Program-made: the position numbers and the translations under genes | Origin: Yamagishiella unicocca | Taxonomy: Eukaryota > Chlorophyta > Chlorophyceae > Chlamydomonadales > Volvocaceae | Assembly (NCBI GenBank): GCA_003116995.1 | Contig: BDSL01000129.1 | Coordinates: forward strand, 124,001-188,000 | Direction of reading: 5' to 3' | Length of the DNA: 64,000 bases | The notes under the pieces: generated by a model | What the model was told of the DNA's origin: nothing | Databases searched by the model: none | What the model saw: only the letters and a program-made list of their open reading frames with translations | Shown: positions 11,601 through 21,637 of the stretch, in pieces | Layout of the letters: the number at the start of each line of letters is the position of its first letter | How positions within the stretch are numbered: the first letter of the stretch is position 1

Positions 11601-14154
11601 CCTCCCACGTGGCGCTGCAGCTGACCCACGGGTCGCCCGTGGGCCAGCCTTCCTCCCCCGGCCACCCCCAGCCGGCTCCCCAGCACCAACACCAGCTGCA
11701 GCAGTTGCAGATGTCGGGATCGTCTCCCCAGCATCAGCAACAGCAGCAGCTGCCAGCACCACCGCAGTCTCCGCCCGAGGCCCTGATGCTGCCGGGTCTG
11801 GGTCTGGGTCCCGGCTCCTTCCGCCTCAGCGCCACCTCGGGCGCAGCGGCCCCCTCCGCCAGCTCCCCCCACCTGCCGCAACAACACCTGCAGCAGCAGC
11901 AGCAGCAGCCGCGGCGGATACCCTCCCTCAACCGACTGCACGGCATGCCGTCGTTCTCCATCGCCGGTACCGGTGCTGGCAGCAGCGGTGGCGGCGGCAG
12001 CGGCGGTGGTGGCGGCGGTGGTGGGGCTTCCGTCGCAGCAGCCGTGGCTGCGGGGGCGAGCACGCACCACAACTCCTCGGGGTCGGGGATGCTGGAGGTG
12101 GGAGGGGAGGGGGGGGAGGGAGGGAGAGAGGGGGAGGAGGGAGGGAGGGGGGGGGAGGGTTCGAGGGAAACCCGTGGATGTCCGAAAAAATCGTTTAAAA
12201 CAGAAGTTTTGAGATGCATGCGGGAGAACTGGGTTGGGGATACGAAAGCCGAAGGTCGTAATATGAGGGGGGGGGAGGGAGGGCGGGGCCGGAGGGAGCG
12301 GCGGAGGGGCCGGAGGGAGGGGGAGGGAGCGGCGGAGGGGCCGGAGGGAGGGGGAGGGAGGAGGGAGGGAGGGGGAGGCTTTGGTGCCAGGTGGCTCTGT
12401 GGGGTCACGTGACGTCGCCTGCACCGCAGAGTGCGCTCCAGGGAGGGGCGGGTAGGAGGGGCGAGTGGGCGGGCGGGAGGGGCAGGTGTCGCAACACCGC
12501 TGGTGGCAGCCACTGCTCCTTGACCCCCTGGCTGCTGCCCCCTGGCTTGGCTTGGGTTGGTTGTCCTCAGGTGAGCGGCGGCGTGGTTCCTGGAGCCGCA
12601 GCGGGAGGAGGAGGAGGAGGTCGCGGGCAGGGCGGGGCAGGCGGTGGCGGCAAGGCACCACGTGCTGGCGGCAGCGGCGGCGGGTGAGTCCGGCTCCTAG
12701 TTGAGGCCACCCCCTGCGATGCATCACCTGGACCCCTTACTGCTGGCCGGTGACTCGCCCCCACTGCCACACTCCAGCAACTACAAAACCACCCGCCACC
12801 ACCAACAACACCGGTACTGGCACCACCACCCTAGTTCACCCCTGTTCACGCCAAGTCTTGCCGCCCATCCTCCACGCCCACCCCTCCCCCTCCCCCTCCC
12901 CCCCTCCCCCTCCCCCTCCCCCCCTCCCCCTCGGGCCCCCTGCATCAGCGCCTCCTCCACCTCCACCCCCACCTCCTCCTCCGCGCCGCATGGGGCCGCC
13001 AGCTCCCCCATCGCAGCGCTGTCCCACCACTCGCGATTCCTGGGGGGGGGAGCAGCGGGCGGGGCGGGCGGCGGCGGAGGCGGGGGCGGAGGAGGCGCCA
13101 CCTCGCCGTCCAAGCTACGGCCCGGCCCGCCCGCAGCGGGCACCGGACCGGGGGCCGCATCGTCGCCGTCAGTGGGGCCAGCGGGGGCAGCGGCAGCGGC
13201 AGCGGCCGGGGGGGCAGCGGCGGCAGCGCATAGGGGGCGGCTGGCCTCCACCGCCGCAGCTGCCGCGGCCGCTACCGCCACTGGCGCCGGCGCTGGCGGG
13301 CACCACTCCGTCCACCTGGTGCCGCTGGCTGGGGGTGCGGCCGCCGCAGCAGCAGCTTCATCGCAGGGGGGGCCGTCGCCGGTGCGGCGGCCGCAGCGGC
13401 AGCAGCAGCAGGCGGCCGGGGGGGCAGCACTGGGGCAGCGGGGCGGCGGCGGGGCGGGTGGAGCGGGGCAGGCGGGCGGCGGGGCGGGGGCGGGGCCCCA
13501 CTCCTCCGGCGAGCTGCCCCCGCCCCGGGGGGGCTCACTGTCGCTGTCCGGAGTACCCGAGGTGCGCGAGGGGAGGGGGGGGAGGGGTTGTGGGGGGGGG
13601 GGGTGGGAGGGGGAGGGTGTGTTTGTGGGAGGGGGAGGGGCGAAACGACCCGGTTGCACGACATGGGTAATGTAGCTGGCGGATAGCCTTCGGACGCCTG
13701 GTTGCGGGCGCATGGGGGGAGGGGTTCGAGGAAGACCCGTGGGGAGGGGGAAGGCAGAGAGCGCCGCTGTGGTGTCAGGGCTTGCTGGGCAGGGGTTTGG
13801 GTGCTAGCGGCACATGACTGGCGCTGACAGCATCAGCACGTGACTGCCCCCGCCGTACAACAAGACAGCTAGTACGTCACCTGACACATTCATCACCGCC
13901 CCTCCCGCCGCCCCTGACTGCAGTCCTCGCTCCCTGGCGGCCCCGCCGCCGGCAAGCGTGGATCCACCGGCTCCAAAACCAGTCCCCTCCGCAAGAGCTC
14001 CTCTCAGGGGCCAGGATCCATGATGCCCTATCACCAGCCGCTCCAGCACCAGCCGCATCAGCACCACCAGCCACCCCCGGCTGCCAGCACGCAGACCCGC
14101 CTGCCCGCGCTGGGGCTGTCCCGCTCCACCACAACAGGCAGCACCGGGGGCTGA
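8672..14154 (+). CDS. Unrecognised large protein, low-complexity rich
   Basis: Inferred exons 8672-8779, 9247-9510, 10084-10275, 10646-12097, 12571-12683, 12949-13561 and 13924-14154 join in matching phases to at least 990 residues; the start lies upstream and is not certain. The most complex, probably folded parts are exon 1 (a segment with AEWAAFRPHLWL), exon 3 (EEVIAMQGNIEETYVVQYDE followed by a basic RRRRGRPRDEK stretch) and the start of exon 4 (LLPELWSQLGPLLAPLLQRL). The rest is Ala/Gly/Pro/Gln/His-rich, with acidic Ser/Glu/Tyr patches such as SSGEEEAYSEE and ECESYDSDGE. No membrane segment or catalytic motif is visible. Composition suggests a regulatory or scaffold protein, which is inference only. 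Introns carry I1, I2 and I3 repeats. The stop TGA is at 14152-14154. Confidence 0.65.
9845..9900 (-). repeat. I3 dispersed repeat, inverted copy
   Basis: Reverse complement of the I3 unit (TTTGTCGGCCGTGGATTCGC on the plus strand), in the intron 9511-10083 of the unknown gene. Confidence 0.75.
9950..10040 (-). repeat. I1 repeat, inverted copy ending in a perfect palindrome
   Basis: Reverse-oriented I1 blocks (GGTGTCCGAAGGCTATGCAC, then CAGTCGCGTTACCGGTT) in intron 9511-10083. The end forms a 12-bp inverted repeat with a 5-bp loop at 10011-10039 (GTTACCGGTTCT / AGAACCGGTAAC). Related ends occur at 8629 and 16436. Confidence 0.7.
12152..12262 (+). repeat. I2 dispersed repeat (intron of unknown gene)
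   Basis: About 110 bp from TTCGAGGGAAACCCGTGGAT to GCCGAAGGTCGTAA, closely matching 20941-21045. Lies in intron 12098-12570. Confidence 0.85.
13640..13745 (+). repeat. I1 fragment followed by I2 fragment in the last intron of the unknown gene
   Basis: GGTTGCACGACATGG, then TGCGGGCGCATGG blocks of I1, followed directly by GGTTCGAGGAAGACCCGTGG of I2, within intron 13562-13923. Confidence 0.65.
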
Positions 14155-14705
14155 CACGTCAACCGGGGGTTCAGCTAGGCAGGGGGGGGACTAGGGTTTT
14201 CACGGGGGCGGGCGGGTGCTGGGGCGGGGCGGTGTGTGTGTGTGTGTATGACACGTCATCCGGCGCAGGGGGGTGAGTTGGTGCGATGACTGGGGGGGGT
14301 GCAGCCAGCGGCGGCAGGGTGTCGTACTGGGGCGGCGTGGACGAGTGCAGGGGTGTGTGTTTTGACGGGTGGGGCGACGACTGAGTCGCTGAGGACGGCG
14401 GTGCGGCGCCTGTGGGTACGACACCGCACGGCAGGTCACGTGCTGATCCGCCGTTGGTAACCGCCAGCCGAGCTAGGGGCCTGCAGTAGTTTACCTTGCA
14501 TGCCGCGGAGGCGTCGCAGCCGTGTGGGTTCAACATCAACGCGGGGTCGGCGGGTAGGGACCGCTGCAGCTGCACCCTGACAGTTCAGCTGGCCCATACG
14601 AGGGTAAGGCGCCGAGCTGCTGACAGCTGGGGCTGCTGACAGCTGGCGCTGCTGATAGCTGACGCTGCATCACTGTTTCGCAATTCGCAGCTCGGCTGCC
14701 GACAC

Positions 14706-14710
14706 TGTAA
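14706..14710 (+). terminator. TGTAA poly(A) signal candidate
   Basis: First clear TGTAA seen downstream of the stop at 14154, about 550 bp away. TGTAA is the usual polyadenylation signal of volvocine algae; use of this one is inferred. Confidence 0.4.
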
Positions 14711-15756
14711 CGTATTTTGCTATGTTGGCACACATGGGTACGGCATGATGGGTACGGCATGATGTGTCGTACTACCAGCTGCCCTACCACCTGGCGGATC
14801 CGGATCCTGACCCTCCCTCCCGCGTCAGGCGGGGTGGAGTAGGCCGGCAGGTGGGGCGGAGGGACCCGGCCCGCCTCACCCGCCCTTGTAACACACTGCC
14901 ACGGCAGCCCCCCTCCCTCGAGGCAGCGGGTGCGGTCACGGCACCGCCCCCGCCACCTGGCTGCCGGGGTGCCACACCGCGGTGCTGCCCGCATGCGGGA
15001 CCACGCTGCACTCAGACCGGGCCCCCCGGTGCCGCCCCCAAGCCCGCGGCGCCTCTCGGATCGCGTCAGCATCTGACCGCGCAGCCGCCAGCAGCAGCAG
15101 CCAGCAGCAGCAGCCAGCAGCAGCAGCGGCGGCAGTAGCGGCGGCAGTAGCGGCGGCAGCTGTGTTGGTGGTGTGGCGCTCCGTTGGGAGGGGGTGTAAA
15201 AGCTAGTCCGCGAATCCACGGCTGGGGGAGGACCAGCCGGGCGAGGGTGTGCGTGTGGGACTGGAGGGGGCCGAGGAGGTACACCAGGAGGTACGCCAGG
15301 AGGTACCGCAGGGGGTTACCGCAGGGGGTACACCAGGAGGTACCGCAGGCTGTCCTGGCTGCGCAGTAGCCTCAACACAGCCCACTGCTGCCCTTTCCTC
15401 CGAAGACCCAATGTCTGGCAGAGTCAGCCAAGGTCGGGGGCACGGTGTGCCTGCCAGTAACCTGGCCATGTTGGCAGCGCCGGAAAGCTGCAGATTACCG
15501 GTCACCCCATCACACGCGATGTTGTCGATGATGGCTGCAGCCAGCGAGCATAGGATGCAGCAAACAACGACACACTAACATCTCATCATCAAGGATGAAC
15601 GATGTCCTGCTTATGTGCAAGGGCGGAAAGGACTGCATGCTTCAACACCAACAAGTTCAAACCTGCAGCTGATGTGAAGCACGACTTGCATGATTGCAGC
15701 AAAGCGGCCTGAGCTCATGTACGCTGCCCAACTGGATCCAACAGTGGCAAGATGCT

Positions 15757-15780
15757 CGACATTATTCCTGGATAATGTCG
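15757..15780. other. Perfect 9-bp hairpin in AT-rich DNA
   Basis: CGACATTAT and ATAATGTCG are perfectly complementary around a 6-nt TCCTGG loop. Located about 130 bp beyond the minus-strand oxidoreductase stop, so probably in or near its 3' UTR. Confidence 0.6.
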
Positions 15781-15912
15781 AATATATAATGAAACCACAC
15801 GTCAACCGAATCAGTTGTATCCAAACCGACGCAATCTCCCCCACTTCATGCCGCCATCACCTCGTGTCGCATGTCGGTCTCATGCTCCCCCGCCGCCGCA
15901 CCCGCCACCACC

Positions 15913-18900
15913 TCACGGCGCATCGAACACAGCCGCACCCGCCACCACCTCCCGCCAAGCCGTCAGCTCCCGCGGCAGCCCCTCCTCGCTGTCGTACAGT
16001 ACGGCATCAGCTGTCAGGCGGCCCAGCCAGCCGTGGTACACCAGGCCCCGGGAGCCCAGACCCGCCACCAGCCACCAGGGGCGGCCGGGAGCCAGGCGGC
16101 CCAGCAGCGGGAGCGACCCGTGGGTCGTGCGGGGCGGCAGCGCGCGGACGCCCTCCCTGCGGGGGGCAGGGGGGGCAGTTGGGGCAGTTGGGGCAGTTGG
16201 GGCAGCAGGGCGGCTTGCAGGGCAGCGAATGTACCTCCCCTGCCCTCCCCGCCTCTCCCCTGCCCTGCCCGTCCCTGCCCGGCTAGTTCATTGGCAGCAG
16301 GGCGGTGGCGGCGGCGGGGTGCATGGTGCCGTGACGGTGTCGGACTGCTAGGGCGCCCCCCCCCCGCCCCCCCCCGCCCCCCCGCCCCCCCGCCCCTCCG
16401 CGCCGTAGCTGCCCCCCACTACATTTCCCCAGTCGCGTTACCGGTCCTATTATTGTTCTACCCCCCCCCCCGGTGCAACCCCCGGGTGCCACGCGGCTCA
16501 GCAGCGCTGCTCCCGCCCCCTGCCCGCTCCCCCCCCGCTGCCACGTGCGCCCCGGCCGGCCGTACCGGACAGTCGCGATGCGCCAGTCCGCCAGCGGAGC
16601 CCACACGGCGCACGCCGCCAGCCGCAGAGCCGCCACCTCCGCCTCCGCCGCCACGTCAGAATCCGCCTCCGCCGCCGCGACCGTTGTCTCCCGGCTCCCG
16701 CCCCCCCTGCCCTGCCACTCCGCCTCCGCCGCCCCTCCTGCCGCCTCCACCCCCACCCCCACCCCCACTCCCCCTTCCCCCCCCTCCCCCCCTCCCACAC
16801 CGGCGTACTCGGATCGCGCGCACGCCCCCAGCGCCTCCTCCGCGGTCCAGCCGTACGACTTGGTCGCTCCAACCACCAACCGCCTCGGCCCCTGCGCTGC
16901 CAGGTAGGGCTGCCCTAGCAGGCTGGGGCTGCCCGCCGGGTATCCCCAACCACCGCCACCCCCCCCAGCACAGCCACCCCCAACCCCAGCACCATCCCGA
17001 CTGCCGCTGCTCCGTGCATCCGCCGCCCCCTCATTCCTGCCCGCCGCCGCCCCGCCCTCTTCCCCTGGGGGTGGTGGCGGGGGGGTCATGACAATCGTGA
17101 AGCCCTGTGCGGGCAAGGGGGGGGCAGGGGGGGGTAGGGGGGGGCAGGGGGGGCGGGTAGGGGGGGCAGGGTGGTTACGAGTTAGCCCGTTGATCGGCAC
17201 TTGTGATACCTTGTAAGCAAATCGACAAGGGAGGGGTCAGGAAACTTGGTTTTTTGGGGGGGTCAGGGGGCGGGGGGGGGGGGTGTAGCGTAGAAATGAG
17301 GGTTGGGATGGATGGGATGGTTTGGGGGGGCTCGGTACGATCGGGAAAGGGTCTGGGAAATTGCCTGGGAAAGGGTCTGGGAAAGGGGTTGGCTTGGTTC
17401 GGGGCGGAAGTGTAACAAGGGGGCACGGTTGGTTGGAGTGCGAGCAAAGTTAGTTGGAGGACTCCAGGGAAGGAAGAGTGACAGCCGCTGAGCGACAGCG
17501 GGCGGCAGGGCATCAGGTGCCAGGGGGGGGCCCTCTGCCAGGCCCCAATCGGCCCCCCCAACCACACATCCTATACCTACACACACACCCCAATCCGGTG
17601 CTGGTCACACCTTCGCGAGCTCCTCTGGGCTGGTCTAGGAGGTCGCCTCCAGGTCCTTTGTTTGTTTTCAACAACGCAACAATCCGTCTTGCAACACACA
17701 GCCACCTTGTCCCTGTCCACCTGTGTAGCCGATGTCAGCAGTATCCCCCCAGCCACTCCCCCAGCCACCCCCCAGCCACCCTCCCAGCTATCCCCCCTGC
17801 CCAGACAGTTCAGCACCCCCTCCCACCTGGCACAACTGGGCGGGGTTGGCCCCCCCCTTCAACACACACATGTGGCACAACTGCCCCCCCCCCCACCTGG
17901 CACAGCTCCAGCGGCAGGCTAGCTCGCAACACCTCATCCACAGTCGCCGCTGCGGCGCCTGCGGCCACCACGATCGCGTCGTACTTTCCGTACTCGTCCT
18001 CGCTTGCCAGCGGCGACGAGCCCGACGGCGACGTTGCCTCCGCCGCCTCCTCCGCCGCCTCCTCCGCCAGCCGCCCTGCCCCTCCCGGGCTCTTCGCCCC
18101 CCGCTCCTGCCGGGCCCATCTGAGCCGCTCCAGGGAGGCCACCCGGCGGAGGTGCAGCTGCGCGCAGCTGCCGTCGCCTCGCGCCTCCGCCTCCACCTGG
18201 GTTTGGGTTTTGGGTTTGGGTTTTGGGTTTTGGGTTTGGGTCCATTCCCCGCCCCCGGTCCCCATCCAGTCCTCAGACGCCTCCCCCCCCCGTCCCCTCT
18301 CACGCCGCTACGGTAACAACGGTCGGTATCCGGGCAGGGCGCCGGGCTGCAACGCCACTCGCCTCGCTGCGCCCAATTCCGTCCACCCGTTTCTCCGTCA
18401 TACGCGTTGCACGTCACCGCGCTTTTGCTTATCCTTTTTCTATTTCTTTCCTTTTACACAGCTCCGACAGGCCGCCTCCACAGGTTTGCCGGTAGTCAGT
18501 TCCAGTGCTCCAGCATGCGCCCACAAAATCGGTGTCCGACGACCATGCGCCACCTATCCTGTCTCGTTGCGTAAAACGGCATTTATTTCCCCTCCCCCCC
18601 GCCCTCCTCCTCCCCCCGCCCCCCGCCCCACCTGGCACGCCCGCCACAGCGCCAGCAGGTAGGCGCCCACGTCTAGAACCAGGCCCTGTGGGGGGCGGGA
18701 GGGGGGGAGGGAGGGGGGGTAGGGAGGAAGCCGTGGAAGCTACCCCGATGAGGAGGAGGAGGAGGAGGAGACCACCACACACACCCTCCCCCCCCCGAGG
18801 CGCCACAGCAGTGCGACCCTCCCCCCATCAGCCGCTACAGCCGCACCCAGCTGTCCGCACCCGCCCAGCTGCCCCTCCCCTCCCCTCCCCTCCCTCCCCT

Positions 18901-21637
18901 TCCCTCCCCGCCCCCTACCTGCGGTATGAGCAGCCCTGCATGGCTGGACGTGTCCGCAGCGACCCTACCACCACCACCACCACCACCACCACCATCGGGG
19001 GAAGCTGCGGTTGCTGCTGCTGCTGCTGCTGCGGCTGCCCGCCTGGCTCTCCTGTTGTTGCCCCTGGCCCCCCCGGGTGGTCCCAGGCTGCTAGGGCCCG
19101 AGGGGGGCTCCCCGCCGCACCCACTGCCCGCAGGCCCCCCCGCTGCCGCAGCGCCCTCAGCTGAGGGCGGAGGGCCCGGGCGCGGATGGGGGGCGGGGGC
19201 CGGAGGGGGTATGGGGGGCGGAGGGGGTATGTGGGGCGGAGTGGGTATGGGGGCCGGAGGGTGTCGCTCCGGCGGAAGCACCAGGCCGGGAACCAGGACC
19301 TGCGCCGCAGGAAGGGGGGTGGGCGGGGGTGGAGGGGGGTGGAGGGGGTGGAGGTGGCATAAAAACCGGTTACACGGCATGGATAGCTGGCGCATTGTCT
19401 TGGGACACCTGGTTGCGAGCGCATGCGGGAGCACTTGGATTGGCTACCGACAAACCTGTGGAGGCGGCCAATCAGCGGCCGTTTAAAGGAAAGGGACCGA
19501 ACGCGTGTGCGGTAGCATACGACGCGTAAGATGGTGAACCGGGCTGGTGGAATGAGACATGGTAAGGCGGTGCAGCCCGGCTCCGTTTCCGTCCTAGTCC
19601 GGGGTGGAGGGGAGGGGTGGTGGGGAGGGGTGGTGGGGAGCCCTCCGTCTCCTATGTCGTGTAACCGGGGTCTTCTCGTCCCCCCTTCCCCTCCCCGCCC
19701 CCCAACTGGCGCTCCACCCGGGCCCCCCACCCGCAGCTCCTCCGCCGTCAATGCTCTCAAAGCACCTCCACCTCCACCTCCACCACCTGCACCTGCAGCG
19801 GCTGCCGCAATGTCCGCCGCCTGCTTGGTGCTGGCGGCGGTTCGCAGCAGCCCGGAGCGCCACAGGAAGGAGGGGGCGGAGGCGGGCGCATCGGGCCCAC
19901 GAGTGAGCGCCACCCCTGGAGCTGCAGCGGCTGCCTCCGCCGCCGCTATGAGCTCCGTCGCCGCCGCCATCGCCTCCCCCCCCCGCCACAGCAGCTGCAA
20001 GGGGGCCAGGGCGGGGCCCAGGGTGAGGGGCAGGGCGAGAGGGGCCAGGGTGAGGGGCCAGGGTGAGGGGCAGGGTGAGGGCCAGGGTGAGGGCCAGGGT
20101 GAGGGGCCGGGTGAGGGGCCGGGTGAGGGGCCGGGTGAGGGGCCGGGTGAGGGGCCGGGTGAGAGCCAGGGTGAGGGGCCGGGTGAGGGGCCGGGTGAGG
20201 GGCCGGGTGAGGGGCCGGGTGAGGGGCCGGGTGAGAGCCAGGGTGAGGGGCCGGGTGAGGGACCGGGTGAGGGGCCGGGTGAGGGGCCGGGTGAGGGGCC
20301 GGGTGAGGGGCCGGGTGAGGGGCCGGGTGAGGGGCCGGGTGAGGGGCCGGGTGAGGGGCCGGGTGAGAGCCAGGGTGAGGGGCCGGGTGAGGGGCCGGGT
20401 GAGGGGCCGGGTGAGAGCCAGGGTGAGGGGCCGGGTGAGGGGCCGGGTGAGAGCCAGGGTGAGGGGCCGGGTGAGGGGCCGGGTGAGGGGCCGGGTGAGG
20501 GGCCGGGTGAGGGGCCGGGTGAGAGCCAGGGTGAGGGGCCGGGTGAGGGACCGGGTGAGGGGCCGGGTGAGGGGCCGGGTGAGGGGCCGGGTGAGGGGCC
20601 GGGTGAGGGGCCGGGTGAGGGGCCGGGTGAGGGGCCGGGTGAGGGGCCGGGTGAGAGCCAGGGTGAGGGGCCGGGTGAGGGGCCGGGTGAGGGCCGGGTG
20701 AGGCCGGGTGAGGGGCCGGGTGAGGGGCGGGTGAGGGGCCGGGTGAGGGACCGGGTGAGGGGCCGGGTGAGGGGCCGGGTGAGGGGCCGGGTGAGGGGCA
20801 GGGTGAGCCGCCGGGTGAGGGGCCGGGTGAGGGGCCGGGTGAGGGCGATACACCGACCATCGGCAGGGCCCCACCGACTCAGCACCGCACTGCCGACAAC
20901 AACCGGATGGGTGCAGCAGGGCTCCCCCGGGTGGGCGCGGGGTTTCGAGGGAGACCCGTGGATGCCCGAAACAACCGTTTAGAACAGACGTTTTGAGATG
21001 CATGCTGGAGAACTGGGTTGGGGATACTAAAGCCGAAGGTCGTAAGTTGACCTTTGGCGGCGGGGTGGGCGCGGGGAGGGAGGGGGAGAGGGAAGGGGGG
21101 CGGGCCAGGAAGACTCCAGGGAGGCTCCAGGGAGGCTCCAGGGAGCGCAAGGGCGGGTACAGAAGGGCCCTGCGGAGGCGGGGTGGTCCGCCCCACTCAC
21201 CTTCCCGCGGGGGGTGTAGGGGTGGAGCAGACCCGCGGCAGCGCCGGAGCCGCCGGCACCGATGCCAGCGGCGTCGTACAGGTGCAGCACGACGGGACGA
21301 CCCCTGGGGCTGCGCCGCTGCGCCGTACGGGGGGGGGTTGTGTGTATGAGTTGGTGGGGTTGGAGGTGCGGGTGGGGTTGGAGGTCCCTGGTGACCCGAC
21401 CTGGCCGGCCGGGGGGACAGCAGCACCAGCAGCGGGTGTGTGTGTGTCGCGAACAGAGCAGCAGCGGGGGGGGAAGGGGGGGTTTGCCAGCCTGAGAGGG
21501 GGGAGGGGAACCCAGCCCGCCGCATCAGTCCCGTCCCAGTGCGCTGCCCCGCTCGCTCCCCCACCCCCACCCACCAGCAGCTGCCAGGCGGTGGCTACTC
21601 CAGCCAGCCCGGCCCCGACCACAGCGTAGTGTACGGC
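15913..21637 (-). CDS. FAD-dependent oxidoreductase, DAO/MnmC C-domain-like
   Basis: Minus-strand exons: 21637(or earlier)-21575, 21317-21201, 19994-19731, 19299-18919, 18685-18632, 18196-17897, 17104-16566, 16156-15913, all in matching phase (about 653 residues). The N-terminal Rossmann motif is AVVGAGLAGVATAWQLL, followed by LYDAAGIGAGGSGAAAGLLH, then LLWRGGEA, GLLIPQ/GLVLDVGAYLLALWRAC, DAIVVAAGA, LVVGATKSYGW and the second FAD-contact region (SLPLLGRL...LVAGLGSRGLVYHG). This order is that of glycine/D-amino-acid-oxidase-type flavoenzymes, closest in layout to the oxidase domain of MnmC and its plant relatives. Low-complexity inserts lengthen exons 4 and 7. The starting Met exon was not found: no ATG is in frame upstream of 21637. 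The substrate is unknown. The gene is divergent from the methyltransferase-like gene. Confidence 0.88.
16415..16455 (-). repeat. I1-end fragment in oxidoreductase intron
   Basis: CACTACATTTCCCCAGTCGC followed by GTTACCGG matches 9990-10020 in another gene's intron. Lies in intron 16157-16565. Confidence 0.6.
18199..18241 (+). repeat. Telomere-like TTTTGGG/TTTGGG array at a splice acceptor
   Basis: Seven units of GGGTTT(T). On the coding (minus) strand it reads CCCAAA(A) and runs straight into the CAG acceptor of the exon starting at 18196, replacing the usual pyrimidine tract. Confidence 0.8.
18475..18582 (-). repeat. I1 repeat, inverted copy (oxidoreductase intron)
   Basis: Reverse-oriented I1 blocks (CCGCCTCCACAGGTTTG, then CCAGCATGCGC, then ACCATGCGCCACCTATCCTG). 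Lies in intron 18197-18631. Confidence 0.7.
19366..19668 (+). mobile_element. Complete I1 element with terminal inverted repeats
   Basis: Left end CCGGTTACACGGCATGG; right end is the reverse complement of CCGGTTACACGACATAGG. That gives a terminal inverted repeat of about 17 bp with two mismatches around a 303-bp non-coding body. It sits wholly within intron 19300-19730 of the oxidoreductase. Size, TIRs and lack of coding capacity fit a MITE. No clear target duplication was identified by eye. Confidence 0.75.
20046..20850 (+). repeat. 12-bp minisatellite, about 65 units
   Basis: GTGAGGGGCCGG repeated with variants (GTGAGAGCCAGG, GTGAGGGACCGG) that recur in a higher-order order. It fills most of the oxidoreductase intron 19995-21200. 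Very long ORFs in all frames here are artefacts. Confidence 0.95.
20941..21045 (+). repeat. I2 dispersed repeat (oxidoreductase intron)
   Basis: Starts TTTCGAGGGAGACCCGTGGA and ends GCCGAAGGTCGTAA, nearly the same as 12152-12262. Inserted next to the minisatellite in intron 19995-21200, antisense to the gene. Confidence 0.85.

Larger units (their letters stand above)
14155..15912. other. Convergent intergenic region
   Basis: Separates the 3' ends of the unknown gene (+) and the FAD oxidoreductase (-). It holds a TGTAA at 14706, a tandem CTGACAGCTG-type repeat (14618-14670), an I3-like piece near 15207, and a short GGAGGTACxCCAG tandem (15277-15350). Several ORFs are open on both strands but none looks like a known protein. 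Confidence 0.5.

Noticed and set aside
10097..12727. 876-codon open frame on the minus strand
   Set aside because: It is a shadow of the GC-rich plus-strand exon 10646-12097. The composition is Arg/Ser/Pro/Leu without domain structure, and the plus frame has phase-consistent splice sites.
18915..21570. Very long minus-strand ORFs (650-660 codons) and a 480-codon plus ORF
   Set aside because: They arise from the stop-free 12-bp minisatellite. The real exons at 19994-19731 and 19299-18919 are short parts of these frames.
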